NCBI GenBank assembly: GCA_001464165.1
Contig: LNEX01000132.1
Location: forward strand, 1-16,022
DNA length: 16,022 nucleotides
From: a bacterium Ga0077546
GTDB taxonomy: Bacteria; Cyanobacteriota; Vampirovibrionia; Obscuribacterales; Obscuribacteraceae
Reading direction: 5' to 3'
Each line of letters opens with the position of its first letter. Position 1 is the first letter of the stretch. The translations under genes and the position numbers were made by a program. Shown piece after piece: positions 7,252 to 14,628 of this stretch. The notes under the pieces are model-generated. The model was not told where the DNA came from and did no database searches. It saw only the letters and a list, made by a program, of their open reading frames with translations.

Positions 7252-7965
7252 ATGGAAGAGTTAGGACCAGCAACTGAAGTCGCAGCCGAAGCAAAAGCAG
7301 CAGAAGCGGCAACCGAAACACAAATAGAAACAGCAGCTGAAGCTAGGCTGACGCCTGTGCCATTGCTCGCGCTTGTGCGCGGCAGCGGCCATGTCATTGA
7401 TCTTTTCTCGATCGCTCTCGTGGCATTGATACCACTGATATATCACGGTGGTCCGAATTTCTACGTGCCCTCAATTGGCTTCAATCGCGAAACAATGGAG
7501 TTAATTACCAAATCTGATAGCGTTTCAAGCATTGGCCTGGCTCTTGCATTAACACCATTGCCGATCATCTACCTACGTCTATTCTTCAAAGGACTAATGA
7601 AAATGCCCACCCCAGGCGAAACAATTGCAGGCATCACCAGCTATTCCACAGCTTCCGGCACAGAAGGCGTTATACAGGAATCACTGTATGGTCTATCACA
7701 GTATGTAATCAGCATTTTTGCAGCAGTGTTCGCTTGTATTGCCACTTTTATAATCGTAAGCGTAGGAGAAGGGCTGATTACTAGACTCTTACCTGGGATT
7801 ACTTCAATCTCGGCAACAGGTAGCCTAAATATTCTAATTGTTACTGTCGTTTTCGTGGTTTCATTCATAGCAGCAGTCGGTTTTGGCTTTGTCCCTCACT
7901 CAAGAGAAGATATAGCCTCATTTTTTGACGATTATTTCCGACTCGAAGTTAAACGCCTGCGCTAA
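7252..7965 (+). CDS. RDD-like membrane protein, third and most divergent tandem copy
   Basis: This 237-residue paralogue starts with MEELG like the second copy but has a longer acidic Ala/Glu-rich N-terminus (1-33). Arg43 and Asp50 precede the first helix (about 48-65), a longer loop (66-88) follows, then a second helix (about 92-113), MPTPGETIAG (118-127), the block EGVIQESLYGLSQY, and two further helices before SFFDDY and a final VKRLR. Overall identity to the other copies is modest, but the diagnostic blocks align without difficulty. The spacer from the second copy is 32 bp, the same length as the spacer between the first two, with 22 of 32 bases identical. The variable N-terminal tails and conserved cores suggest that the three proteins could form hetero-oligomers or have specialised tails; this is inference. 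It ends 50 bp from the convergent leucine-rich-repeat gene. Confidence 0.7.
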   Translation: MEELGPATEVAAEAKAAEAATETQIETAAEARLTPVPLLALVRGSGHVIDLFSIALVALIPLIYHGGPNFYVPSIGFNRETMELITKSDSVSSIGLALALTPLPIIYLRLFFKGLMKMPTPGETIAGITSYSTASGTEGVIQESLYGLSQYVISIFAAVFACIATFIIVSVGEGLITRLLPGITSISATGSLNILIVTVVFVVSFIAAVGFGFVPHSREDIASFFDDYFRLEVKRLR

Positions 7966-8015
7966 GAAAAAAGACTAAGAGGAATATTCAGCCTCAAAAC
8001 CCAAATACTGTTTTG

Positions 8016-9005
8016 CTACCGCGACAGAGGCCCAAACATAGTTTTGGTGTAAGAGTCTACAGCCTCTTTAGGCCGCTTAGTAGTGAAATAAGGAAAGTGT
8101 TTTTTGATCTGCTCCTGCTCAGCTTTTGAGTACTTAGAAAACTGCAGAGGCAGCGAGATTTTGCTCAAATTCATCTTGCTCAACTGCATTACTCCAGCAA
8201 ACGAAATCTTCGTGTGCTTGATATATAAATGCTCTAGCTTCGACAACTTCAAGAGTAGTGGCACAGCCTTATCGTTGATGGCTGAGTTCTCATTGATGTC
8301 TAAAGATCTCAGCTTAGTGCATTTAGTCACATGTTCTAGCCCACGCAAAGACAAATTAGTTCGAGACAATTCTAAATTGCTCAATTGCGGAAACTCTTTC
8401 AAGTAACGCAAACTCTCATTATCTATGGTGCCTTTACCAAAGCGCAAAGCCTCAAGCTTTTTACATCCCGTCAGTTGTCCCAAACACTTGCCAGTGACCA
8501 AGGTTTCTGCCAAAGCCAAAGCCCTAAGCTCAGGCATGGTTCCCAGCTTAGCTAACCCGGCGTCTGTGGTCTCAGACTTATCCAAGTCAATCCCTTTCAA
8601 GCCAGAAAGATGATGAACATACGGAATCAAGCGATCACTTATACTTTCGTCAGCGTCAGCCATGGCGGTAAATCGCAGATTTATGTAATCAATTCCATCA
8701 GGAGGGAGTTTTAGCAAGCACTGTGGATGCTGGTAGAACTGCACTCCAGGAAACATTTTCACAAGTCTATCCCTGGGCACTTTCATCAAGCCCCTAGCCT
8801 CGCCAATGGGCTGCACTTTACCTTTAGCACTCAATTCAGGATCTTTTTCCAGCAAACCCAATGTACCTACCGAATACTCGGTAGGAAACTGCAAGAGCCG
8901 CATTTCGTTATGCCTACTGCCGCGAGCAAATGAAGACTCGTCGACTACGAGAAACAGAATTGAAAGGCTAAAGATATAGATTCCGAGAGCAGGGTTCCTT
9001 TGCAT
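8016..9005 (-). CDS. Secreted leucine-rich-repeat protein
   Basis: This 329-residue protein has a hydrophobic N-terminal segment (about 8-21) followed by a small-residue site near FARG (26-29), consistent with export. From about 132 to 285 it holds six to seven leucine-rich repeats of 24 residues, each of the form LxxLxxLxLxxTxIxxxxLxxLxx (for example units starting at 134, 158, 182, 206, 230 and 255). The region 35-130 is not recognised, and the C-terminal 290-329 is basic without repeats. LRR proteins give curved binding surfaces, so a ligand- or protein-binding role outside the cytoplasm is likely, with the partner unknown. SD support at the start is weak (GAGTGG upstream). It lies 52 bp downstream of the YkgJ-type gene on the same strand and may share its transcript, though the two have no obvious functional link. 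Confidence 0.8.
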   Translation of the reverse strand: MQRNPALGIYIFSLSILFLVVDESSFARGSRHNEMRLLQFPTEYSVGTLGLLEKDPELSAKGKVQPIGEARGLMKVPRDRLVKMFPGVQFYQHPQCLLKLPPDGIDYINLRFTAMADADESISDRLIPYVHHLSGLKGIDLDKSETTDAGLAKLGTMPELRALALAETLVTGKCLGQLTGCKKLEALRFGKGTIDNESLRYLKEFPQLSNLELSRTNLSLRGLEHVTKCTKLRSLDINENSAINDKAVPLLLKLSKLEHLYIKHTKISFAGVMQLSKMNLSKISLPLQFSKYSKAEQEQIKKHFPYFTTKRPKEAVDSYTKTMFGPLSR

Positions 9006-9057
9006 AGGCGAACCACTCGATGAACCAATAACTTGAGTATATATTATGAACCAGTGA

Positions 9058-9495
9058 CTAAGCGCTCTCGCCAGTGACGGTAGAGATCACGTGCTTGAGG
9101 TGATCACACAAATAATCAGCGCAAATTTTTGGTTTTATATCTTGAATGGTGCACTGATGATTCTCCAGAAACTGACAGGGATAGCCCTCTTCTGCATCCA
9201 TCACCACGCGCAAAGCAGGAAAGTGGTCGGGATTTTGCCAGCACGAACGCTCAGGAAAGAGACGGTGCCCTTCTTCGTATTCGATAAAGACGGCATCATA
9301 TTTGTATTTTTTGCCGAAGCGTAAATTGAGTCTGGCTAGAAATTCTTTGGCGTCTGTAATCGGACCCATAATCCAATCTCTGTTGCCCAAGGTGCAGCAA
9401 ATACCCGCTTGACCGGTAACACCATAGCAACGACGCTGACAAGTGTAATAAATAACGCTGTCTCTAATTTCAGCTTTTGTCGGCGATTCAGACAT
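9058..9495 (-). CDS. YkgJ-type cysteine-cluster protein (putative metal-chelating)
   Basis: This 145-residue protein has nine cysteines: C19, C23, C33 and C34 in an N-terminal C-x3-C-x9-CC cluster, C85, C107, C115, C125 and C130. The C-terminal pattern PCxFLxxxxCxIxxxKPxxCxxYxC (106-130) is characteristic of the YkgJ/UPF0153 cysteine-cluster family, thought to bind zinc or an iron-sulfur cluster; the family's biochemical role is not established. The protein is cytoplasmic, with no signal peptide or membrane helix. The ATG has GTGAG 7 nt upstream. It diverges from the RlpA-like gene and is upstream of, and possibly co-transcribed with, the leucine-rich-repeat gene. The first cluster spacing is slightly longer than the compact CxxxCxxCC of many relatives, so it is a divergent member. 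Confidence 0.75.
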   Translation of the reverse strand: MSESPTKAEIRDSVIYYTCQRRCYGVTGQAGICCTLGNRDWIMGPITDAKEFLARLNLRFGKKYKYDAVFIEYEEGHRLFPERSCWQNPDHFPALRVVMDAEEGYPCQFLENHQCTIQDIKPKICADYLCDHLKHVISTVTGESA

Positions 9496-9533
9496 GTCTT
9501 TCTCACATCGCTAAGTGGCGGGAATGGACCAAT

Positions 9534-9539
9534 ATTGTA
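9534..9539 (-). promoter_or_regulatory. Candidate -10 box for the YkgJ-type gene
   Basis: On the minus strand TACAAT (five of six) is preceded by TTTCCA at a 19-bp spacing, four of six matches to -35 but longer than ideal. The transcript would start near 9527, about 30 nt before the ATG. Support is modest. Confidence 0.28.
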
Positions 9540-9624
9540 ACCGCACTCTCAGATTTATTGGAAACGCTTAAGGTAAATATGTCAAGATAGCCCGACAATG
9601 CTCCTTCCCCAAAGGAGTTAGCTG

Positions 9625-10278
9625 ATGAGACCAGTAATAACTAGTTTCGCGCTCTTTACCGCCCTATTTACTGCGCCGATTGCGGCAAAAAGTGAACCTG
9701 GCCATGACTTTACAGGCATGGCAGACTACTACCACCATTCACTTTATGGCAAGAAGACAGCCTCCGGGCAGGTCTTAGCCAAACATCTCTATACCGCCGC
9801 CCACAGAACCCTGCCCTTTGGCACTCACGTGCACGTCAAAAACCACAGCAATGGCCGCAGCTGTGTGGTCGTAATCAATGACCGCGGACCTTTCACCAAG
9901 AGTAAGGTAATCGACCTCTCCCACAGTGCAGCAACCGAGCTAGATATGATTAGCGCGGGCACTTGCAAAGTAGGTTGCACTGTTGTACCAAAATCCGAGA
10001 TAGCAAAACTGAATATTGCAAAACTGAATGTGCTCAAACCTGCAAGCGCTGCAACAAAGGCTGAAACACCAATAAAAATCGCCTCCACGACAAAATCCAA
10101 ACCAGAGATGGTTGAGGGCAAGCCCGAACCCGAGATCGCCTTAAAACAGGCCATCGCCATGAAACCCATAAAAGCGAAGCCAATGGCAACTCTTGAAACC
10201 GCTCAAACGGTAAGAGCGGACGAGACCAGCGCTGAACTAGAGGGCGCTGAGCCAATCAAATGGACCGAAGTTCAGTAA
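9625..10278 (+). CDS. RlpA-like secreted double-psi beta-barrel protein
   Basis: This 217-residue protein has a signal peptide (1-21) and a double-psi beta-barrel domain at about 29-120 with family marks GMADYY, TASG, AAHRTLPFGT (58-67), INDRGPF (84-90) and IDLSHSAA (96-103). RlpA enzymes cleave peptidoglycan glycan strands at the septum or envelope. The tail (121-217) is rich in Lys, Ala, Pro and Glu, with IAKLN twice in tandem (126-135), and has no SPOR domain, so septal targeting through denuded glycan is not expected. By alignment with Pseudomonas aeruginosa RlpA the catalytic Glu and the Asp three residues later are Gln49 and Ala52, while the His and Asp equivalents, H60 and D86, are kept. 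It may therefore be an altered or non-catalytic wall-binding member. AAAGGAG lies 7 nt before the ATG. I do not give a gene symbol because activity is doubtful. Confidence 0.85.
   Translation: MRPVITSFALFTALFTAPIAAKSEPGHDFTGMADYYHHSLYGKKTASGQVLAKHLYTAAHRTLPFGTHVHVKNHSNGRSCVVVINDRGPFTKSKVIDLSHSAATELDMISAGTCKVGCTVVPKSEIAKLNIAKLNVLKPASAATKAETPIKIASTTKSKPEMVEGKPEPEIALKQAIAMKPIKAKPMATLETAQTVRADETSAELEGAEPIKWTEVQ
10003..10029 (+). repeat. Tandem 15-bp repeat in the RlpA-like gene
   Basis: GCAAAACTGAAT occurs at 10003-10014 and again at 10018-10029, 15 bp apart and in frame, encoding IAKLN twice. It marks the beginning of the low-complexity tail and is likely a small slippage duplication. Confidence 0.7.
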
Positions 10279-10327
10279 GATTATCAGCCACACCTAGCAA
10301 CACATAGCCCTCCGCCTTTACAACCAC

Positions 10328-10356
10328 TTGCCGAAGCCGCTCAGAGATGGCATAAA
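10328..10356 (+). promoter_or_regulatory. Candidate promoter of the PATAN-YcxB-TPR operon
   Basis: TTGCCG (10328-10333, four of six) and CATAAA (10351-10356, four of six) are separated by exactly 17 bp. The transcript would begin near 10363, just after the alternative GTG at 10361 and before the SD at 10369, which agrees with the ATG at 10379 being the real start. Confidence 0.4.
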
Positions 10357-10368
10357 CTAAGTGGAACA

Positions 10369-10375
10369 AGGGGGG
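10369..10375 (+). promoter_or_regulatory. Ribosome binding site deciding the ATG start at 10379
   Basis: The purine run AGGGGGG stands 3 nt before the ATG at 10379, a tight but usable spacing. The upstream in-frame GTG at 10361 has no SD in front of it and lies at or before the predicted transcript start. Confidence 0.55.
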
Positions 10376-10378
10376 AAT

Positions 10379-12334
10379 ATGATCAAAAAAACCGGCATAA
10401 CCCTAAAAAATGTGCCGGACATTCCTGTTCTTCACCAGATGCTGTCGCAGTCTCTCCAAAAGCCTGGCGAGAAGCTTGTCGCCACTTGGCGCAACAACGA
10501 AAAATTACTTTTTACCCTCGAACTAGTATGCTCGCTAAAAGACAGAGACCCTCGCTGGCTTTTGATTTGCGAAAAAAGTGGCAAACGTAGCGTTGTCTCG
10601 CAGATCAGTGGCCATGATGTGCTGTTGATTTACAAGCAAATTTCTACAGCGGCCTCCTCAGCCAACGAAGTCGTCTCTAGGGCAGAAGAAGCGGAGAATG
10701 CTATACGGCTTGCCAAGTCTAGCGACAACCATCCAGCCCTAACGAAGTCAGACATGACGCTCAGTGCTTCGGGAGGCCTAGGCGGAGGCAACACTGGCAA
10801 TCAAGCTCCGAGCGCTCCAGCAAAGCCACCATCTAGCGCTTCAGTCAACATCTCAGCGCCAGCACGCACAAGACAGCTGCCGTTTGCCCTAATTGGAAAA
10901 ATTGCAGAAATTTCGCTGCCAAAACTTCTGCAAGTAATTAGCAGCGAAAAAATGACTGGACTTTTGCAACTTGAAGAAGAAGGCAATACAGCAAGCCTCT
11001 TCATTCAGGAAGGTCATCCAATTGAAGCAAAATTACTTGACACCGAAGGTGAACTAGCCGGTGACAGCGCCTTTGCCGAAATCATGTATTGGACAGAGGC
11101 CAACTACACATTCAAAGTTGGTGCCACCACTAGTACACGCAATTTAGTCAAATCGTCAGAAATACTGCTTGAGCACGTTCGGCCCCTAGCGCAAGTTCTA
11201 GAAGAATTGACTAAACGCGGTATGACAGCCGATTCGGTATTCAAACACGCCCACCAGAATCTCACTGGTGAACAATTTACTGCGAAAGCGACTGCTGATG
11301 CGCCAGTAGACATGGAGGCCCTAGCCTCACTATACCTTCGCCTGGATGGCGACAGTACTATGTCTGATTTGGAAAATGTACAAATTTTGCCGCGACCACT
11401 CTTGGTTAGGTCAATTCACCACCTAATTGCCTGCGACATCATTACATTCGTCAATAAAGTAGAAGCGAAGCCTGAGATTAAGCCAGTTATTCAACCAGCT
11501 ATAAAGCCAGTTATAAAACCGGCCATCCAGCCAGCTGTAGCAAAATCGCCGCATCCAGACAAGGCACCTCATCCAGACAAGGCAGCAGCACCGCCGCTCA
11601 ACGCGCAACAGCAGCGGGCTCAGGCAATGTCTGCACCAATGGCTCAACCAGCGCAACCGGCTAGACCAGCCCCAGTGGCTCAGCCGGTCAAGCCCATTCC
11701 TTTAACTCAAACAACACAACCTAAGCAAACACCTACCACCCCGTTGGCCCAACCAACCAAAGTAGGCCCACCAACCAAACCTGTCGTTAAACCCAAAAAC
11801 ATAGATGGTGCAGCAATTCAGTCTGTAATGATGAGCCTGCGACGAGAAGACACTGGGCTTTTCATTCACCCAGCCTTTCTCTACTTCTTAGAAGAGGAAT
11901 TCTTCCGCATCTATCGAGCAAAGGGCGCTATGTCGATTATTATTTTCGAGATACGTGAAGTAGTAAAAGTTGACGGTGCTGTGCGGCGCAAGCCTCTACC
12001 GATTGAGGCTATTGCCGATGCCACAATTCGTATCAACAGTAAGAAACGACACACTGATATTGTGGCCCACTACGAGGCTTACGACTTTGGCATTCTCCTG
12101 CCTAGCACCAAATGCAATGGCACCAAGGTGTTTGTGCAAAAAATCATTAAAACCCTTATGGAAAAACCGCTAGCTGGTACAGAAGGCAAGCAGCTTTCTT
12201 ATGCGTTTGGCTCAGCCAGCATTCCTGAAGACTTTACCGATATAAACTCGCTACTAGGTGCAGCAGAAATGAGCATGCACTATGCTCGTGATCGCGGCGA
12301 ACAAATCATATTCTTCAAAGATCTGCTAGTTTAG
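10379..12334 (+). CDS. PATAN (DUF4388) protein with degenerate GGDEF-like domain
   Basis: This 651-residue cytoplasmic protein has an unrecognised N-terminal domain (about 1-95), a Ser/Pro/Ala linker (about 110-168), a PATAN/DUF4388 domain (about 170-275, with LPKLLQVISSEKMTGLLQL and the later AEIMYWTEANYTF), a helical stretch (275-362), a long Pro/Ala/Gln/Lys linker (367-472), and a C-terminal domain (about 490-647) with the layout of a GGDEF domain. In the latter, DTGLFIHPAF matches the start of the GGDEF fold, and YEAYDFGILLP (565-575) stands where RxGGDEFxxLLP is expected, so the GGDEF signature is lost. A diguanylate cyclase is therefore unlikely; nucleotide sensing or protein interaction is more plausible. 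PATAN domains are known from cyanobacterial and deltaproteobacterial signalling proteins. It is the first gene of a run with the YcxB-like (13 bp later) and TPR genes. Confidence 0.85.
   Translation: MIKKTGITLKNVPDIPVLHQMLSQSLQKPGEKLVATWRNNEKLLFTLELVCSLKDRDPRWLLICEKSGKRSVVSQISGHDVLLIYKQISTAASSANEVVSRAEEAENAIRLAKSSDNHPALTKSDMTLSASGGLGGGNTGNQAPSAPAKPPSSASVNISAPARTRQLPFALIGKIAEISLPKLLQVISSEKMTGLLQLEEEGNTASLFIQEGHPIEAKLLDTEGELAGDSAFAEIMYWTEANYTFKVGATTSTRNLVKSSEILLEHVRPLAQVLEELTKRGMTADSVFKHAHQNLTGEQFTAKATADAPVDMEALASLYLRLDGDSTMSDLENVQILPRPLLVRSIHHLIACDIITFVNKVEAKPEIKPVIQPAIKPVIKPAIQPAVAKSPHPDKAPHPDKAAAPPLNAQQQRAQAMSAPMAQPAQPARPAPVAQPVKPIPLTQTTQPKQTPTTPLAQPTKVGPPTKPVVKPKNIDGAAIQSVMMSLRREDTGLFIHPAFLYFLEEEFFRIYRAKGAMSIIIFEIREVVKVDGAVRRKPLPIEAIADATIRINSKKRHTDIVAHYEAYDFGILLPSTKCNGTKVFVQKIIKTLMEKPLAGTEGKQLSYAFGSASIPEDFTDINSLLGAAEMSMHYARDRGEQIIFFKDLLV
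11477..11536 (+). repeat. Five 12-bp units encoding IKPV/IQPA-type repeats
   Basis: Five imperfect 12-bp units encode IKPV, IQPA, IKPV, IKPA and IQPA (residues 367-386 of the PATAN protein). The unit sequences differ mostly at third bases, so the repeat is not brand new. It opens the long Pro-rich linker. Confidence 0.7.
11552..11584 (+). repeat. 18-bp tandem duplication encoding PHPDKA twice
   Basis: CATCCAGACAAGGCA occurs at 11552-11566 and 11570-11584 with no base change, a period of 18 bp in frame. Identity at every base, third positions included, suggests a recent slippage event in the linker. Confidence 0.7.
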
Positions 12335-12347
12335 TCTTTAAACGGCA

Positions 12348-13616
12348 ATGAGCGAAGCTGAAGACACTGAACATGCTCAAGAACCACCAGCTCAATGGCT
12401 AGAAGAGCCCTATGTAGTAGTAGTTAACTACCAGGCCTCTGAAGTCAACAACGCCAGCTGGTTGGTTTACAAAGAAGAAACAGCCGGAAAGCTTGTAATG
12501 ACTGCCTTTTGTGTAGCATTCGTAGTTACAGTCTTTGCCTCACTTTCCTATCTAGGCATCTTTACCAAATCACCGCTACCCGATAGCCCCTATCAAACAT
12601 GGATCGCGCTGTCTTTGCTTATGGCAGTAATTTTAGTTCCACCGCTTTTCGCCTGCTGGTTATGGCAACTGATTAAAGCGAACCAGCTCGATACCTATGC
12701 TAGAGAACGTCGCTACCGCTCTCCAATCACTTATACACTTAGTTCAGCTGGCTTTCAGTGGTCAACTGACTCAATGACAATGCTTTCGCCGTGGACTGAA
12801 GTAAGTGCTTGTTATGAACTGGCGCAATCACTAACTCTCTACTCCGACAACACAATTATCCCGCTACCCAAGAGATGTTTTGCTTCCGCTGAACAATTGA
12901 AAAAAGTTCGAAAACTGATCATCGAGAGCGGAGTAGCTTATTCAACGCTAGGCCCCCAGCAAGCAGACATCGTCTTCGCTGGGATCAATCTCACAACAAA
13001 CGCAAACAGAATAAATTCACACTCAGAAAAGGGAGCTACAGAAAGCGCAGAGCTAAGCTCCGATGCGACAGAATGGCAGCCAAGCACTCAGACACTGACA
13101 ATACAATGCAACTATTCTCTAAAAGAACTAACTGAGGTGGACAAAAAGCTTTTCTTCAAGTACAGCCTAACCCTTCTTGGCTTGCGCTACATAGGTTTCA
13201 TGCTAATTGGCTATTGCTATTCATGGTTTATGCTCTACATTCTTGGTGAAAAAATGGGTAGTGAATTCAACAAGATATTATTTTCGTACGCACCACTTAT
13301 AATACCAATATTCTTTATACACGCCCGCGTCATCTTTGAACAAAGAATTGAAAACCTACGCGAATTAGTAAACCTAGACTTACCAGTTTACATAACCTTC
13401 TCAAATGACGAACTTGCTATTCGCTCTCGCCGGAATTTAATCGCCAACAAATGGGCCAACTTCCTCAATTGCTTTGCTACAAAAGACCACTATATTTGCC
13501 GAGCTATTAGTGCCACTGTTATTATTCCTAAAAGTGCATTAGATAGCCGCTCAAAAGAAATATACGTTGAAAAAATACTGCGCACAAAAATCAAAAGATA
13601 CGAAGAATGGAGTTAA
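12348..13616 (+). CDS. Membrane protein with duplicated YcxB-like module
   Basis: This 422-residue protein has four membrane segments in two pairs (about 49-71 with 86-108, and 276-298 with 309-330). Each pair is preceded by a short beta-like stretch (YVVVVNYQAS at 22-31; TLTIQCNYSL at 249-258) and followed by a cytoplasmic domain. The first (126-192) reads Y.LSSAGF...S..SPWTEV...Y......LYSDN.IIPLPKRCF; the second (346-410) reads VYITFSNDELAI...N..NKWANF......KDHYIC......VIIPKSAL. That layout matches the YcxB family: strand, two helices, then a PH-like domain ending in the IIPK motif. The protein thus looks like two YcxB modules fused in tandem, joined by a Ser/Glu/Thr-rich linker (about 215-247). 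The family function is unknown. It starts 13 bp after the PATAN gene and ends 6 bp before the TPR gene. Confidence 0.78.
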   Translation: MSEAEDTEHAQEPPAQWLEEPYVVVVNYQASEVNNASWLVYKEETAGKLVMTAFCVAFVVTVFASLSYLGIFTKSPLPDSPYQTWIALSLLMAVILVPPLFACWLWQLIKANQLDTYARERRYRSPITYTLSSAGFQWSTDSMTMLSPWTEVSACYELAQSLTLYSDNTIIPLPKRCFASAEQLKKVRKLIIESGVAYSTLGPQQADIVFAGINLTTNANRINSHSEKGATESAELSSDATEWQPSTQTLTIQCNYSLKELTEVDKKLFFKYSLTLLGLRYIGFMLIGYCYSWFMLYILGEKMGSEFNKILFSYAPLIIPIFFIHARVIFEQRIENLRELVNLDLPVYITFSNDELAIRSRRNLIANKWANFLNCFATKDHYICRAISATVIIPKSALDSRSKEIYVEKILRTKIKRYEEWS

Positions 13617-13622
13617 TCATCA

Positions 13623-14564
13623 GTGAACGGTCTCTACAAGCAACTCCATAAAAGTCTTATCGCCACCCTTGTAGTCGGCACGCTATCCCTAGCCATAGCA
13701 CATCTACCTGAAGCAACCGCAGCCAGTCAAACCGAAATTCAATATCGTCGAGCGCAGCAGTTAATCAATCACAAACACGTAGCTGAAGGACAGCAGATTC
13801 TGATAAAACTTTGTCAAAGCCCAAGTGCTCCTGTTGAAGCACTCGGTTTGCTTGCCTTCACATTTTTGGCTGAGGAGAGTACCATCACCGACGAACACTT
13901 AATAGAATGCGAGAAGCTAGCCAACCGGGCAATTAGGAAAGATCCTGAATGGGGAACTGGCTACAAGATACTGGCTCAAGTGAGCAATTTACAGAGCAAA
14001 CCAGCCCTGGCACTTAGCCAAAGCACAAAAGCTCTAAGCGTAAAAAAGCCAGAAATAAAAGCTTATCTGCAGCGCTGCCTCGCCTACGAGGCCCTAGGCA
14101 AGCACAAAGAGGCCTTAAGCGACATCACCATCTATACAGAAACGCACGATTCATCGGCCGACATGTTCAACTTGAAAGGCTCTATTCTAGTCAGTATGAA
14201 ACGCTATGACGACGCCATTGCGGCCTACCGTATGTCGCTGAAAAAACAATTTAGAGATTGGACTATTTTCCGCATAGTCGACTGCTTTGAGCAACAACAT
14301 CAATATGACAAGGCCGCTGACGAGCTTTCAAGACTGATCAAAGTCAATGCTGCTGACGCAGAGGCCTACCAAACACGCGGCCGCATGCTGGGGCTTGCTA
14401 AGCACTACAAAGCAGCCATCGATGACTACACCATGGCAATCAAATTAGAGCCCAACGGACGCTTTTACAAAGAGCGTGCTGCGCTCTACAAATTGACCGG
14501 CAAGCAGAAAGAAGCGGCTGAAGATTTAAGAAAAGCCAGCATTGAAGACAAATCTCAGTTTTAG
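13623..14564 (+). CDS. Secreted TPR-repeat protein
   Basis: This 313-residue protein starts with GTG, supported by GGAG about 10 nt upstream and by the signal peptide that begins directly there (hydrophobic 11-28, likely cleavage near ATAA, 31-34). Residues 38-105 are helical. From about 111 onward there are six tetratricopeptide-like repeats (about 111-142, 145-177, 179-211, 213-244, 246-278, 280-309) with the typical A..Y..LG....A......... spacing; the last three are the clearest (for example residues 246-278 with AYQTRGRMLGLAKHYKAAIDDY). TPR arrays bind protein partners, here outside the cytoplasm. It lies 6 bp after the YcxB-like membrane gene and probably shares its transcript. Its last 23 bp overlap an upstream extension of the next reading frame, which I consider untranslated. 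Confidence 0.85.
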   Translation: MNGLYKQLHKSLIATLVVGTLSLAIAHLPEATAASQTEIQYRRAQQLINHKHVAEGQQILIKLCQSPSAPVEALGLLAFTFLAEESTITDEHLIECEKLANRAIRKDPEWGTGYKILAQVSNLQSKPALALSQSTKALSVKKPEIKAYLQRCLAYEALGKHKEALSDITIYTETHDSSADMFNLKGSILVSMKRYDDAIAAYRMSLKKQFRDWTIFRIVDCFEQQHQYDKAADELSRLIKVNAADAEAYQTRGRMLGLAKHYKAAIDDYTMAIKLEPNGRFYKERAALYKLTGKQKEAAEDLRKASIEDKSQF

Positions 14565-14616
14565 AAAAAAGAGCATTGTTATAGGCGAAACGAACTCCAA
14601 GCGAAACAAAAACATT

Positions 14617-14622
14617 GAAAGG
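14617..14622 (+). promoter_or_regulatory. Ribosome binding site of the DUF4304-like gene
   Basis: GAAAGG stands 6 nt before the in-frame GTG at 14629. An alternative TTG at 14542 lies inside the end of the TPR gene without a clear SD, so GTG is the preferred start. Confidence 0.45.
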
Positions 14623-14628
14623 CTAATC

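Noticed and set aside
10361..10378. GTG at 10361 as start of the PATAN protein
   Set aside because: It has no SD and sits at the predicted transcript start; ATG 10379 follows a strong purine run.
14542..14628. TTG start extending the DUF4304-like frame into the TPR gene
   Set aside because: The extra 29 residues are basic, show no family pattern, overlap the TPR gene and lack an SD, while GTG 14629 has GAAAGG 6 nt before it.
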